Shown here: piece by piece, positions 35,274-44,708 of the stretch
Numbering within the stretch: position 1 is the stretch's first letter
How the letters are laid out: the number at the start of each line of letters is the position of its first letter
NCBI GenBank assembly: GCA_017432895.1
Contig: JAFRIG010000066.1
Location: 1 to 64,000, forward strand
Reading direction: 5' to 3'
Length of the DNA stretch: 64,000 bases
DNA from: Erysipelotrichaceae bacterium
Lineage (GTDB): Bacteria > Bacillota_I > Bacilli_A > Erysipelotrichales > Erysipelotrichaceae
Notes under the pieces: generated by a model
Database searches by the model: none
Told to the model about the DNA's origin: nothing
Seen by the model: only the letters and a program-made list of their open reading frames with translations
Position numbers and translations under genes: made by a program

Positions 35274-36322
35274 TGGATAGCAATACATTGCTGATAGTGA
35301 TGGCAGCTCTTTTTGTAGTTTCGATCATCATCATTCTGCTGATCGTTTTAAACAATTCCAAAAGGACCAACGATCTGCATAACGAACTTAGCCGTTCGAT
35401 CTACGAGATCCGTTCGCAACTCAATAAAGATATCGCCGATCTCAATCTCAGCATCAATGGCGAATTCTCTGATATTTCCGAACGGATCAATTCCAATATC
35501 ATCCAGACTCACAAGGCTTCTAATGAAGTCTTCAATACGATCAATGAGAAGATGGTCAGGATCGATGAAGCGCAAAGAGGTCTCAGTGAATTATCCAAAG
35601 ACGTCCTATCTTTGCAAGATATCCTGACGGACAAGAAAAGCAGGGGGAGTTTCGGCGAAGTGGAGCTTTATTCCTTACTGGAAGCCGCTTATGGAAATAA
35701 CAGTGAACTCTATGCCCGTCAATACAAGCTGTCCAACAACGCTATTGCCGATGCGGTCATCTTCTCCAAGACGGCCTTAGGCATTCTGTGTATCGATTCC
35801 AAGTTTCCTTTGGAGAATTATCGCAATATGCTGGATATCAGACTTGATCAGAAAAGCAGAGAACTTTATCGGCGAAAGTTCAGGGATGATGTACGCAAAC
35901 ACATCGACGATATAAGCCGCAAATACATCATTCCCGGGGAGACGGCCGATCTGGCCTACATGTTCGTACCGGCCGAAGCCGTCTTTGCGGAGATCTACGC
36001 ATCCTTCAGTGAACTGATCGATCTTTCCTATCGCAAAAAAGTCTATATCGTCTCGCCTACGACCTTGATGGCCTACATTACGGCGATCAAGTCGATTTAT
36101 CTGGGCGTGAAAAAAGACGAGAAGGCCAGGGAGATCTTACAATTGCTCAATGAGCTGTCAGTCGAGTTCAAGCGTTATGAAAAACGAAATGAGGAACTAT
36201 ATAAGACCTATGAGGATCTGGGAAAGAGTTTCTATGAACTCAAGACGACTTCCGATAAGATAATCAAGCGCTTCGATCGGATCGATTCCGGTGAATTCGC
36301 GGATAATGAAAAAGGCTGTTGA
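35270..36322 (+). CDS. rmuC: RmuC-family DNA recombination protein
   Basis: This is a 350-residue protein with an N-terminal membrane anchor (LLIVMAALFVVSIIIILLIVL), a coiled-coil region (about 40-120), and the RmuC nuclease-like core with SRGSFGEVELYSLLE and IDSKFPLENYRNML. RmuC limits inversions and rearrangements at short repeats in E. coli. It closes a repair cluster with mutS2 and uvrC. Two adjacent ATGs (35270, 35273) are possible; the first couples to the upstream small gene. Its stop lies in the loop of a terminator. Confidence 0.88.
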   Translation: MMDSNTLLIVMAALFVVSIIIILLIVLNNSKRTNDLHNELSRSIYEIRSQLNKDIADLNLSINGEFSDISERINSNIIQTHKASNEVFNTINEKMVRIDEAQRGLSELSKDVLSLQDILTDKKSRGSFGEVELYSLLEAAYGNNSELYARQYKLSNNAIADAVIFSKTALGILCIDSKFPLENYRNMLDIRLDQKSRELYRRKFRDDVRKHIDDISRKYIIPGETADLAYMFVPAEAVFAEIYASFSELIDLSYRKKVYIVSPTTLMAYITAIKSIYLGVKKDEKAREILQLLNELSVEFKRYEKRNEELYKTYEDLGKSFYELKTTSDKIIKRFDRIDSGEFADNEKGC

Positions 36323-36332
36323 AGCCTTTTTT
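36310..36332. terminator. Bidirectional terminator between rmuC and trpS
   Basis: AAAAGGCT (36310-36317) pairs with AGCCTTTT (36323-36330), followed by T residues. The rmuC stop sits in the loop and the trpS stop follows at once on the other strand. Confidence 0.85.
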
Positions 36333-37323
36333 ACTGATACTTGATCTCTAAACCGATCTTTTTCTTCACGTTTTCCAAAGTCTTATCGGCGATGGCTGAT
36401 GCTCTGGCGGCACCATCGGACAATACTTCTTCGATCTGTCTTGATTCGATGATCTGATTGTAGCGTTCCTGGATCATGGCGAGTTCATCACAGACCGCAT
36501 CGGCCACAAAGCCTTTCAGTTTGCCATAACCCTGACCTTCAAATTCTTTGACGATGTCTTCCATGGAACGGCCGGTGAGGGCGGAACCGATCTCGATCAG
36601 GTTGTAAAGACCGGGCTGATTTTCCTTATCAAGCTGAATGATGCCGATGGAATCGGTTACAGCGGACATGATCTTCTTGCGGGCTGCTTTTAGGTCATCG
36701 AGCAGATAGATGCAGCCTTTGTTGCTTTCTTCGGATTTGGACATCTTCTTGCTCGGATCGGAAAGGGACATGATCCTGGCGCCGACTTGGGCGATCAGCG
36801 GTTCGGGAACTACGAAGGTATCGCCATACTTGTTGTTGAAACGCTGAGCCAGGTCTCTGGTGAGTTCGACGTGCTGTTTCTGGTCTTCACCGACCGGGAC
36901 GTAGTTGGCATCATACAACAGGATATCGGCTGCCATCAGACAGGGATAGGTGTATAGACCGGCTGTCATGTTCTTTTCACCTTTCTGGGACTTGTCCTTG
37001 AACTGAGTCATGCGATTTAGTTCACCAAGATAGGTGTTGCAGGCCATGATATAGCCCAGTTCCGCATGGGCATGGACATCCGTCTGTAGGAAAATGGTCG
37101 CTTTCTTGGGATCCAGACCGCAGGCGATATACAGGGCTACGGCATCGGTGAGATTCCTTCTTAGTTCTTCAGGATCCTGATATTCGGTGATGCAGTGCAG
37201 ATTGGCGATGAAGACGATCATCTCGTAGTCGTCCTGATATTTCACGAAATTGCGCAAAGCGCCGATATAGTTGCCCAGTGTCAGCTGGCCGGTGGGCTTG
37301 ATGCCCGATAACATTCTTTTCAT
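36331..37323 (-). CDS. trpS: Tryptophanyl-tRNA synthetase
   Basis: This enzyme charges tRNA-Trp. The 330-residue class I enzyme has the HIGH-equivalent TLGN (15-18), GEDQKQHVELTRDLA and KKMSKSEES. The length is normal for the family. Minus-strand GAGGAG lies just before the ATG, and a T-box leader with a Trp specifier controls it. Confidence 0.95.
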   Translation of the reverse strand: MKRMLSGIKPTGQLTLGNYIGALRNFVKYQDDYEMIVFIANLHCITEYQDPEELRRNLTDAVALYIACGLDPKKATIFLQTDVHAHAELGYIMACNTYLGELNRMTQFKDKSQKGEKNMTAGLYTYPCLMAADILLYDANYVPVGEDQKQHVELTRDLAQRFNNKYGDTFVVPEPLIAQVGARIMSLSDPSKKMSKSEESNKGCIYLLDDLKAARKKIMSAVTDSIGIIQLDKENQPGLYNLIEIGSALTGRSMEDIVKEFEGQGYGKLKGFVADAVCDELAMIQERYNQIIESRQIEEVLSDGAARASAIADKTLENVKKKIGLEIKYQ

Positions 37324-37335
37324 AGTTCCTCCTCA

Positions 37336-37563
37336 AACAAAAAAGGTGATATGCAAGGGCGCTTTCGCGCGGTACCACCTTCGTTTATAACTTTTCTCCT
37401 TAACGCGGAATGACGCGAACGACTCATGCCGCCCGATACGCTCAGGTCCCAATTCATCCTTCAGGGTCTGAACGCTTGCACCAACCGCGATCTCGCTATA
37501 AGACTAATCTGAAAGACTACTAATCCTGTACTAATATTAACGCAAAGCCTTAAGATAAATCAA
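37336..37563 (-). promoter_or_regulatory. T-box leader of trpS (with promoter and terminator)
   Basis: On the minus strand the promoter is TTGATT (37563-37558), an 18-nt spacer and TAATAT (37539-37534). The leader shows the distal loop GGTTGGTGC, a likely specifier TGG (37451-37449), the T-box AAGGTGGTACCGCG (37381-37368), a GCGCGAAAGCGC hairpin, and a terminator ending CACCTTTTTTG. Confidence 0.92.
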
Positions 37564-37574
37564 ACATATTGTTG

Positions 37575-37580
37575 TATAAT
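37575..37580 (+). promoter_or_regulatory. -10 box of spx
   Basis: TATAAT ends 8 nt before the spx ATG and there is no ribosome binding site. A possible -35 (TTAAGA, 37550-37555) is 19 nt upstream. It overlaps back-to-back with the trpS promoter. Confidence 0.6.
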
Positions 37581-37588
37581 ACAAACAA

Positions 37589-38008
37589 ATGATAGTGGTA
37601 TATACTTCACCCGGCTGTTCGTCCTGCCGCAAGGTCAAAAATTATCTCAAGGACAACAATCTCAAGTTCATCGAGAAGAACATTTTCAACACACTTCTCA
37701 ACAAGGAAGAGATAAAGTACCTTATTTCGCGCACCGATAACGGGACCGATGACATCATTTCCAAACGCTCGAAGATCATCCAGCAGGATCTGATCGATAT
37801 CGATTCGATGTCGATCAACGAACTCTGCGATTTCATCGTCGAGAATCCTTCGATCCTGAAAAGGCCGATCATCATCGACGACAGGAATATGCAGGTCGGT
37901 TACGACGAAGAGGAGATCGAGCTGTTCAAGAAACTCAAGTCCATCTCCACCTGCGAAGATCAATGCCCGCATTTTGACACTTGTGCGCAGATAAGAAGTG
38001 AAAGATGA
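37589..38008 (+). CDS. spx: Spx-type transcriptional regulator with extra C-terminal cysteines
   Basis: Spx is an ArsC-fold protein that binds the RNA polymerase alpha C-terminal domain and directs the thiol-stress response. The 139-residue product has the redox switch CSSC (Cys10, Cys13), the RTDNGTDDIIS segment with Gly52, and KRPIIIDD with Arg92, all as in B. subtilis Spx. The tail differs: instead of the ClpXP-recognised LAN end it has CEDQCPHFDTC (Cys122, Cys126, Cys132) and ends IRSER. It shares ATGA with mnmA. The mRNA is probably leaderless. Confidence 0.88.
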   Translation: MIVVYTSPGCSSCRKVKNYLKDNNLKFIEKNIFNTLLNKEEIKYLISRTDNGTDDIISKRSKIIQQDLIDIDSMSINELCDFIVENPSILKRPIIIDDRNMQVGYDEEEIELFKKLKSISTCEDQCPHFDTCAQIRSER

Positions 38009-39144
38009 GGGTTCTGCTAGGTCTTTCAGGCGGCGTGGATAGTGCGATAGCCGCATATCTTTTGAAACAGGCAGGTTACGATGTTACCTGCTGTTTTATG
38101 CGTAACTGGGATTCGGCTTTAAATAACGACACTTTAGGCAATGATACCCTAAACAACGACATCTGTCCCCAGGAAGAGGACTACAACGATGCCAAGGCCG
38201 TGGCCGACAAGCTGGGCCTTGAACTGTTAAGGAGCGATTATATCGAAGAATACTGGAAATCCGTCTTTGAAAACTTCATTGAAGAATATGAAAAGGGCAG
38301 AACACCCAATCCCGATATCTTATGCAACAAATACATCAAATTCGATCACTTTTTAAGATTTGCCCTGGACAAAGGTTTTGAAAAGATCGCCACCGGTCAT
38401 TATTTTCGTTCGGAAATCATAAATGGCGAATACCGTTATTTTAAAGCTTTCGATCTGAATAAGGATCAGTCCTATTTTCTGGCCCAGGTCGATAAGAAAG
38501 CCTTGGATATGTCTTTGTTTCCTTTAGGTGAGATCGATAAGAGTGAAGTCAGAAGGCTGGCTCATGAACTGGAACTCAATGTGGCCGACAAGAAGGATTC
38601 GACAGGCATATGTTTTATCGGGGAAAGAGACTTCAGACAGTTTCTGAAGAACTATATCCCGATGAAGGAAGGCAAGATCATCGATATCGATACCCTGGAA
38701 GAGATCGGGACTCATCAGGGTGTCTATTACTACACGATAGGCCAGCGCAAGGGTTTTGGCGTAGGCGGCAATCGCGGTCCTTATTACTGTGCCGGCAAAG
38801 ATGTTAAAAAGAATATCCTCTATCTGGCTTCAGTAAACAACGAGGATTATCTATATTCCGATAAAGCACTAATAAGTTCGATCAACTGGATCAGAAAGAC
38901 AGGGGATGGGGACATAGAATGCAAATTCAGATACCGGCAAAATGACAATGAAGTCCATATTGAAGTGCTGGATGAAGAAAATGCCATCGTGACTTATCCG
39001 CAGAAGATCAAGGCCGTTACGCCGGGTCAGCAGGCTGTCTTCTATAAGGATGGCGAACTTTTAGGTGGTGGCGTGATCGAAAAGACTTATATCGGTGAAC
39101 ATGAGCTCAATGAATGGCTGATGGAAAGGGCCAATGGAAGATAA
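38005..39144 (+). CDS. mnmA: tRNA-specific 2-thiouridylase MnmA
   Basis: This enzyme adds the 2-thio group to U34 of Glu, Gln and Lys tRNAs. The 379-residue product has the ATP loop SGGVDS (8-13), the catalytic Cys107 in NPDILCNKY and the persulfide Cys203 in STGICFIGER. A low-complexity insert (NNDTLGNDTLNND, about 40-52) looks like a local duplication. It is coupled to spx and to recD2. In Bacillus a cysteine desulfurase gene lies upstream; here spx occupies that place. Confidence 0.95.
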   Translation: MRVLLGLSGGVDSAIAAYLLKQAGYDVTCCFMRNWDSALNNDTLGNDTLNNDICPQEEDYNDAKAVADKLGLELLRSDYIEEYWKSVFENFIEEYEKGRTPNPDILCNKYIKFDHFLRFALDKGFEKIATGHYFRSEIINGEYRYFKAFDLNKDQSYFLAQVDKKALDMSLFPLGEIDKSEVRRLAHELELNVADKKDSTGICFIGERDFRQFLKNYIPMKEGKIIDIDTLEEIGTHQGVYYYTIGQRKGFGVGGNRGPYYCAGKDVKKNILYLASVNNEDYLYSDKALISSINWIRKTGDGDIECKFRYRQNDNEVHIEVLDEENAIVTYPQKIKAVTPGQQAVFYKDGELLGGGVIEKTYIGEHELNEWLMERANGR

Positions 39145-41260
39145 TACGATCATCGACATGCTGGAAGGGGAATTCACGCATGTCATATATAAAAGCGATA
39201 ACTACATGGTCAGCCGTTTCAAGACCGCAGAAGGAACCATCACGGTAACAGGTCCTTCTTTTGATTTTGAACGAAACGAGAAGTACATCCTGACCGGTAC
39301 TTATGTTGAACATCCCCGCTACGGCTTCCAGTTTGCGATGCTGACGGTGGAAAAGTACGTCTCGACTCAAGCCGATGAGATAGTTTCTTTTCTGGCGGGC
39401 AAGAGTTTTCCCGGGGTAGGCAAGAAGGCGGCGAAGAAGATCTATGATCATTTCGGCAGCGAGACTTTAAGACTGCTCAAGGAAGATCCGCAGCGCATCT
39501 ACGAACTCGATCTTTCCGAAAAACAGATCCTTTCGATCATTTCCGGTTTTGAAGCGATGAATGATCCGCAAAACGAGATCATGCTGTATCTGGTTTCCAA
39601 CGGTTTCAACAACGCTGAAGCGCAGAAGATCTTCAACCGTTTCAAACTGGCTACTTATGAAGTCGGTCAGGACAATCCTTTCCGCTACTACAACGAGATC
39701 TACGGCATCAGTTTCGATAAGGTCAGAAGATTTGCCGCCAAAGTAAACTTCGAGGATATGGAAAACAAATACCGCGAAGCCTATCTGATCTATCTTCTGA
39801 CCGAATATACCTTCAATTCCGGTGACATCTATATCATGTATGACAAACTGGTGCAGATGCTGGCGTACTATGGCGGGATGGATAATCTCGATGAGATCAT
39901 CGAAAGATGTATCGAAAAAAACTACCTGTATCGGCAAGGTGAGCGTCTGTATCTCTATAACGATCACTACGATGAAGTATATATAGCTGAATATATCAGA
40001 AACTTCAATTCGAATATGAAGCTGGACGACGAACTCATTGAAGAGGGCATCGAAGAAAGAGAAAACGAATTGAAGATCAGCTATCACGAAAAACAGAAGG
40101 AAGCCATCAAAGCTTTCTTCAAGGAAGATCTTTCCATCGTCGTGGGCGGTCCCGGTACAGGCAAGACGACGATCGTCAAGGCCATGGCCGATATCTTCAA
40201 GGAAGCTTTTCCTTTTTCCAATCTCATCGTCGTCGCTCCCACCGGCCGGGCAGCCAAAAGGATCAATGAGATCTGCGAAGTGGAGTCCAAAACCATTCAT
40301 TCGCTTTTGAGATGGAATAAAGAAGATAACAGTTTCGTCTTCAATGTCGAAAATCCCATTTTATATGATGCATTGATCATCGATGAGTTTTCGATGGTCG
40401 ACAACAACCTTTTTGCCTGTCTTCTGAAAGCCTGCAGTCGGGTAAAGAAGATCTGTATAATCGGTGATAACGATCAGCTGCCTTCGATCAGGCCGGGCAA
40501 TGTGTTAAATGATCTGATCGAATCGGGACTGATCAAAGTTACGGAACTTCAGTTTAACTATCGCCAAAATGAAGGCAATGAGATCATCAAGCTGGCCAAT
40601 GCGATCAAAAACGATGAAGCCGATCTTAGTGATTATGATACGGACATCAGCTTTTATGATATCGATACGGATGCTTTTAATGTCATTGATCTGATCAGGG
40701 AAGATTTGAATCAGGGCTATTCTCTGGATGAGATACAGGTCTTGACGCCGATGTATAAAGGTGAATGGGGGATCGACAATCTAAATCTGCAGTTGCAGGC
40801 AGCCTTCAATCCTCGCGGTTTCAATAAGGCCGAAAAAAAGGCCGGCAAGTATCTTTTCCGAACGGGTGACAAGATCCTGCAGTTAAAAAACAGGCCGAGT
40901 GACGATGTCTATAACGGCGATATCGGTATTCTGGAAGAAATTGATGACAAAGAGAAGTATTTGATGGTAAACTATGCAGGAACTTATGTCTTCTATCAGT
41001 ACGAAGAATTGAATGATATCGCTCTGGCTTATGCGATGTCGGTGCATAAGTCCCAGGGTTCCGAATATCAGATCGTCTATTTTATCTTCAGCCGGAATAA
41101 TATCCACATGCTGAACAGGAACCTGATCTATACCGCCATTTCCAGAGCCAAGAAACGTCTGGTCATCATCGGTAAGCAGGAGCTGTTCACTAAGGGGCTG
41201 GCTAAGGCGATGAAAAAGAGGAATACGAGTTTAGGAGAGTTATTGAAAGATGAAAAATGA
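39134..41260 (+). CDS. recD2: RecD2-family 5'-3' DNA helicase
   Basis: This is a superfamily 1B helicase that acts without RecBC in replication-fork repair. The 708-residue product has an N-terminal OB-like domain, helix-hairpin-helix repeats (SFPGVGKKAAKKI), Walker A GGPGTGKT (338-345), Walker B IIDEFSMVD, and the C-terminal AMSVHKSQGSEY motif. mnmA next to recD2 and then alaS is the B. subtilis gene order. It overlaps both neighbours. Confidence 0.93.
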   Translation: MEDNTIIDMLEGEFTHVIYKSDNYMVSRFKTAEGTITVTGPSFDFERNEKYILTGTYVEHPRYGFQFAMLTVEKYVSTQADEIVSFLAGKSFPGVGKKAAKKIYDHFGSETLRLLKEDPQRIYELDLSEKQILSIISGFEAMNDPQNEIMLYLVSNGFNNAEAQKIFNRFKLATYEVGQDNPFRYYNEIYGISFDKVRRFAAKVNFEDMENKYREAYLIYLLTEYTFNSGDIYIMYDKLVQMLAYYGGMDNLDEIIERCIEKNYLYRQGERLYLYNDHYDEVYIAEYIRNFNSNMKLDDELIEEGIEERENELKISYHEKQKEAIKAFFKEDLSIVVGGPGTGKTTIVKAMADIFKEAFPFSNLIVVAPTGRAAKRINEICEVESKTIHSLLRWNKEDNSFVFNVENPILYDALIIDEFSMVDNNLFACLLKACSRVKKICIIGDNDQLPSIRPGNVLNDLIESGLIKVTELQFNYRQNEGNEIIKLANAIKNDEADLSDYDTDISFYDIDTDAFNVIDLIREDLNQGYSLDEIQVLTPMYKGEWGIDNLNLQLQAAFNPRGFNKAEKKAGKYLFRTGDKILQLKNRPSDDVYNGDIGILEEIDDKEKYLMVNYAGTYVFYQYEELNDIALAYAMSVHKSQGSEYQIVYFIFSRNNIHMLNRNLIYTAISRAKKRLVIIGKQELFTKGLAKAMKKRNTSLGELLKDEK

Positions 41261-41819
41261 GAAAACAAGAAAGATAGCCGGAATTTCGATACTGACGGCC
41301 ATCGTGATCGTATTGCAGCTGATGGGTTCCTTCATCCGTTTTGGACCTTTTTCGATCTCGCTGGTACTGATCCCGATCGTGGTCGGTGCAGCCCTTTACG
41401 GTCCTTATGCCGGAGCTTTTCTGGGCTTTATCTTCTCGCTGGTAGTCCTTCTTTCCGGCGATGCAGCCGCTTTTCTGGCGGTGAATGTCTTCGGTACGAT
41501 CCTGACGGTTCTGGCCAAAGGCACACTGGCAGGTCTATGTGCCGGTATCGTGTATAAGCTGTTTGCCAAAAAACCGTTTCTGGCGGCTGTCATGGCGGCG
41601 ATCAGCTGTCCGATCGTCAATACCGGCATCTTTATTCTGGGCTGTTATCTCTTCTTCTATGAGACGGTAAGTGCCTGGGGTGCAGCCTTCGGTTTTGCCA
41701 ATACGAGTGCCTATATCTTCTTAGGTATGATAGGAGCCAATTTCCTTTTCGAGCTTTTAAGCAACATCATCTTATCACCGGTCATCGTCCGCGTGATTAA
41801 TATGGGTAGAAACCGATAA
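41250..41819 (+). CDS. ECF transporter S component
   Basis: This is a 189-residue very hydrophobic protein with five or six membrane spans. The N-terminal KIAGISILTAIVIVLQLMG and LVLIPIVVGAALYGP segments are typical of substrate-binding S components of energy-coupling-factor vitamin transporters. The shared ATPase and T modules must be encoded elsewhere. The substrate cannot be read from sequence. No RNA element for a vitamin is upstream; it overlaps recD2 by 11 nt and so is transcribed with it. Confidence 0.82.
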   Translation: MKNEKTRKIAGISILTAIVIVLQLMGSFIRFGPFSISLVLIPIVVGAALYGPYAGAFLGFIFSLVVLLSGDAAAFLAVNVFGTILTVLAKGTLAGLCAGIVYKLFAKKPFLAAVMAAISCPIVNTGIFILGCYLFFYETVSAWGAAFGFANTSAYIFLGMIGANFLFELLSNIILSPVIVRVINMGRNR

Positions 41820-41828
41820 TTGTGTTAA

Positions 41829-42040
41829 TATATTAAAGAAGATTAGTAATACGGTCGAACTTTTTAGAGAGTATCTGGCGGGTGTAAAGATATAAGAAGA
41901 TCGTATGAAGCTGCTTCCTTGTCTTCGGGGCAATGCCTGACGTATTCCTGCGATAAAGGGTCAAAGGGCACATAGAAATATGTGAACTAAGGTGGTACCG
42001 CGTTTAACGACGTCCTTAGCGATAGGGACGTTTTATTTTT
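41829..42040 (+). promoter_or_regulatory. T-box leader of alaS
   Basis: The leader begins near an AT-rich possible -10 (TATATT, 41829-41834; weak). It has a distal CGGGTGTAAAG loop, a likely specifier GCT (41910-41912, Ala), the T-box AAGGTGGTACCGCG (41989-42002), and a terminator with ACGTCC (42010-42015) pairing to GGACGT (42026-42031) followed by TTTTATTTTT. AGGAGG then precedes alaS. Confidence 0.9.
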
Positions 42041-42053
42041 AGGAGGTTTTAAG

Positions 42054-44669
42054 ATGAATTATCTGACAGGCAATGAAGTAAGAAAGAAATTCCTGGATTT
42101 CTTCGTATCCAAGGGACACATGATCGAACCGGGTGTTCCGCTTGTGCCAAAGAACGACCCGACACTGTTATGGATCAATGCCGGTGTTTCGGGACTGAAG
42201 AAATACTTTGACGGAAGGGAAAAACCCAGATGCAACCGCATAACGAATGCGCAGAAATGCATCCGCACCAACGATATCGAAAATGTCGGCAAGACTGCCA
42301 GACATCATACGTTCTTTGAGATGCTGGGCAACTTTTCGATCGGCGATTATTTCAAGGAAGATGCGATCAAATGGGCATGGGAATTTCTGACTTCCCCGGA
42401 ATGGATCGGCTTCGACAAGTCCAGGATGTATGTGACGATCTATCCTGATGATGTGCAAGCCTATAATATTTGGACAACGATGACTGATTTGGATCCCAGT
42501 CATATCCGCAAGACGGAAGACAACTTCTGGGAGATCGGAGAAGGTCCGGGCGGACCCGATTCCGAGATCTTCTATGACAGAGGAGAAAAATTCGATCCGC
42601 AGGGGCTCGGAGACAGGTTGTTCTTTGAAGACATCGAAAACGACAGATACATCGAAGTATGGAACGTCGTCTTTTCGCAATACAACTGCAAGCCGGATGA
42701 GATGCCCCGTTCTGAATACAAAGAACTTCCGCAGAAGAACATCGATACCGGCATGGGTTTGGAAAGACTGACGGCTTTGATTCAGGAAGGCGAGACCAAC
42801 TTCGATACCGACCTTTTCCTGCCTTATATCCATGAAGCGGAAAAGTTCGCCAAACGTTCTTATGATGAAGATAAGATGGCTTACAGAGTCATCGCTGACC
42901 ACATCCGGACCTGTGTCTTCGCATTGGCTGATGGTGCCACTTTCTCCAATGAAGGAAGAGGCTATGTTTTGCGCCGGGTTTTAAGAAGAGCAATGCGTTA
43001 TGGCCGTAACATCGGCATCGAAAAACCCTTCCTTTATGAACTGGTCGATACGGTTTGCGAAAATATGAAGGATTATTATCCGTATCTTATGGATAAGAAA
43101 GAATTCGTCAAAAAGCTCATTTTAAAGGAGGAACAGTCTTTCCTGTTAACATTAGCCAACGGTGAGAAACTGCTCTCAGAAGAGCTCTTAAAGGCCTCAG
43201 ACGGCGTTTTGAGTGGTGAAGTCATCTTTAAACTCTACGATACCTACGGTTTCCCGAAAGAGATGACCATCGAATCAGCGGAAGATAAAGGTCTCAAGTG
43301 TGACATGGACGGTTTCAATAAGTGCATGGAAAGACAGCGCCAGATGGCCAGAAATGCCCGTGATGTCGAAGAATCGATGCACAACCAGTCTGAAGATCTG
43401 CTTAACTTCACCGACAGCTTTGAATTCACCGGCTACGATCATGATGAAGAGATGGGCAAAGTCATCGCTTTATTCAAAGACGGCAGAAGGATAGATGAAT
43501 TGGACGAAGAAGGCGATGTCGTCTTTGATCGATCCTGTTTCTATGCCGAATCAGGCGGCCAGATCGCCGATAAGGGTATCATTTCAAATGAAGAGCTCAC
43601 TGCTGATGTGCTTGATGTCAAGAAGGCACCAAATGGCCAATTCCTGCATCATGTGAAATTTGAGGGTGGATCGATCAAGGAAGGTGATGTCTTCACCTTA
43701 AAGATCAACGCGGAAGATCGTTTGAAGATCAGAGCCAACCACTCATCAGTCCATCTGCTGCAATCCGCTTTGATCAAAGTTCTGGGTTCCCACATCGCGC
43801 AAGCCGGTTCCTATGTCTGCAAGGACTACGCCCGTTTCGACTTCTCGCATTACGAGAAAGTTTCACCTGAACAGCTAAAGGAAGTTGAAAGACTGGTCAA
43901 CGAGTTTATTGCCGCTCAGCTTCCTATCAGGACCGATGTCTTAAGCATCGAAGAAGCCAAACAGACCGGTGCGATCGCTTTATTCGATGAAAAATACGGC
44001 GATAAAGTCAGAGTCGTTTCCATGGGCGATGTCTCCAAGGAATTCTGCGGCGGTACGCATGCCTTTAACACTTCCGATCTGGGATCTTTCAGAATCAACT
44101 ATGAAGAATCCATCGGCTCCGGTATCCGCAGGATCGAGTCCTGCACCAAATTAAAAGCCTATGACGGTTTCAAAGAGAATGAAGCTAAACTTGAGGCGAT
44201 CAAGAATGAACTCAAACTCAAGAACGTCGATATGATCTACGACCGTCTGGTGCAGATGAAAAACGAGAATGCGGAATTAAATGCCAAACTTAAGACATTG
44301 AACGAAAAACTGATGAATGAAGAAGCCAATGCTCTTATTAACAAGGCCAAAGATAATGGCAGGTTCAAGTATTTACTGCTGACTTTGGATAAGTACAACG
44401 GCAATATCAAGGACTATGCTGCCGGTATTCGAAACAAGCTGGATGGCGGTTTCGTCTTCATCGTCAATCGCAACGAAGAAAAGCTTTCGATGGTGGCTTC
44501 AGCCGGCGAAAAGGCCCTTAATGAAGGCATCAAGTGCGGTGAGATCATTTCCAAAGTCTGTGCTCTGGCCAATGGCAAGGGTGGCGGACGTCCGGATATG
44601 GCGCAGGGCGGCGGAAACAACGCTGATCCGCAAACGCTTGTATCCGAAGTTGAAAAACTGCTTAATTAA
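42054..44669 (+). CDS. alaS: Alanyl-tRNA synthetase
   Basis: This enzyme charges tRNA-Ala. The 871-residue class II enzyme has the catalytic core (CIRTNDIENVGKTARHHTFFEMLGNF), the editing domain with NHSSVHLL (HxxxH) and CGGTHA, and a C-terminal oligomerisation domain. The length is normal. The start has AGGAGG 9 nt upstream. It heads the conserved alaS-ireB-DUF1292-mltG-udk-greA block. Confidence 0.96.
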   Translation: MNYLTGNEVRKKFLDFFVSKGHMIEPGVPLVPKNDPTLLWINAGVSGLKKYFDGREKPRCNRITNAQKCIRTNDIENVGKTARHHTFFEMLGNFSIGDYFKEDAIKWAWEFLTSPEWIGFDKSRMYVTIYPDDVQAYNIWTTMTDLDPSHIRKTEDNFWEIGEGPGGPDSEIFYDRGEKFDPQGLGDRLFFEDIENDRYIEVWNVVFSQYNCKPDEMPRSEYKELPQKNIDTGMGLERLTALIQEGETNFDTDLFLPYIHEAEKFAKRSYDEDKMAYRVIADHIRTCVFALADGATFSNEGRGYVLRRVLRRAMRYGRNIGIEKPFLYELVDTVCENMKDYYPYLMDKKEFVKKLILKEEQSFLLTLANGEKLLSEELLKASDGVLSGEVIFKLYDTYGFPKEMTIESAEDKGLKCDMDGFNKCMERQRQMARNARDVEESMHNQSEDLLNFTDSFEFTGYDHDEEMGKVIALFKDGRRIDELDEEGDVVFDRSCFYAESGGQIADKGIISNEELTADVLDVKKAPNGQFLHHVKFEGGSIKEGDVFTLKINAEDRLKIRANHSSVHLLQSALIKVLGSHIAQAGSYVCKDYARFDFSHYEKVSPEQLKEVERLVNEFIAAQLPIRTDVLSIEEAKQTGAIALFDEKYGDKVRVVSMGDVSKEFCGGTHAFNTSDLGSFRINYEESIGSGIRRIESCTKLKAYDGFKENEAKLEAIKNELKLKNVDMIYDRLVQMKNENAELNAKLKTLNEKLMNEEANALINKAKDNGRFKYLLLTLDKYNGNIKDYAAGIRNKLDGGFVFIVNRNEEKLSMVASAGEKALNEGIKCGEIISKVCALANGKGGGRPDMAQGGGNNADPQTLVSEVEKLLN

Positions 44670-44682
44670 GTTGCGTATAGTG

Positions 44683-44703
44683 TATAATTATTTTTGGAGG
44701 TGA
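44683..44703 (+). promoter_or_regulatory. ireB promoter -10 and ribosome binding site
   Basis: TATAAT (44683-44688) is followed by GGAGGTGAT (44695-44703). The latter fixes the ireB start at 44709 rather than the ATG that overlaps the site itself. Confidence 0.6.
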
Positions 44704-44708
44704 TGATC

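Noticed and set aside
38128-38163. Low-complexity NNDTLGNDTLNND insert in MnmA as a sign of a mobile or repeat element
   Set aside because: It is a small in-frame duplication in a variable loop; all catalytic motifs are intact.
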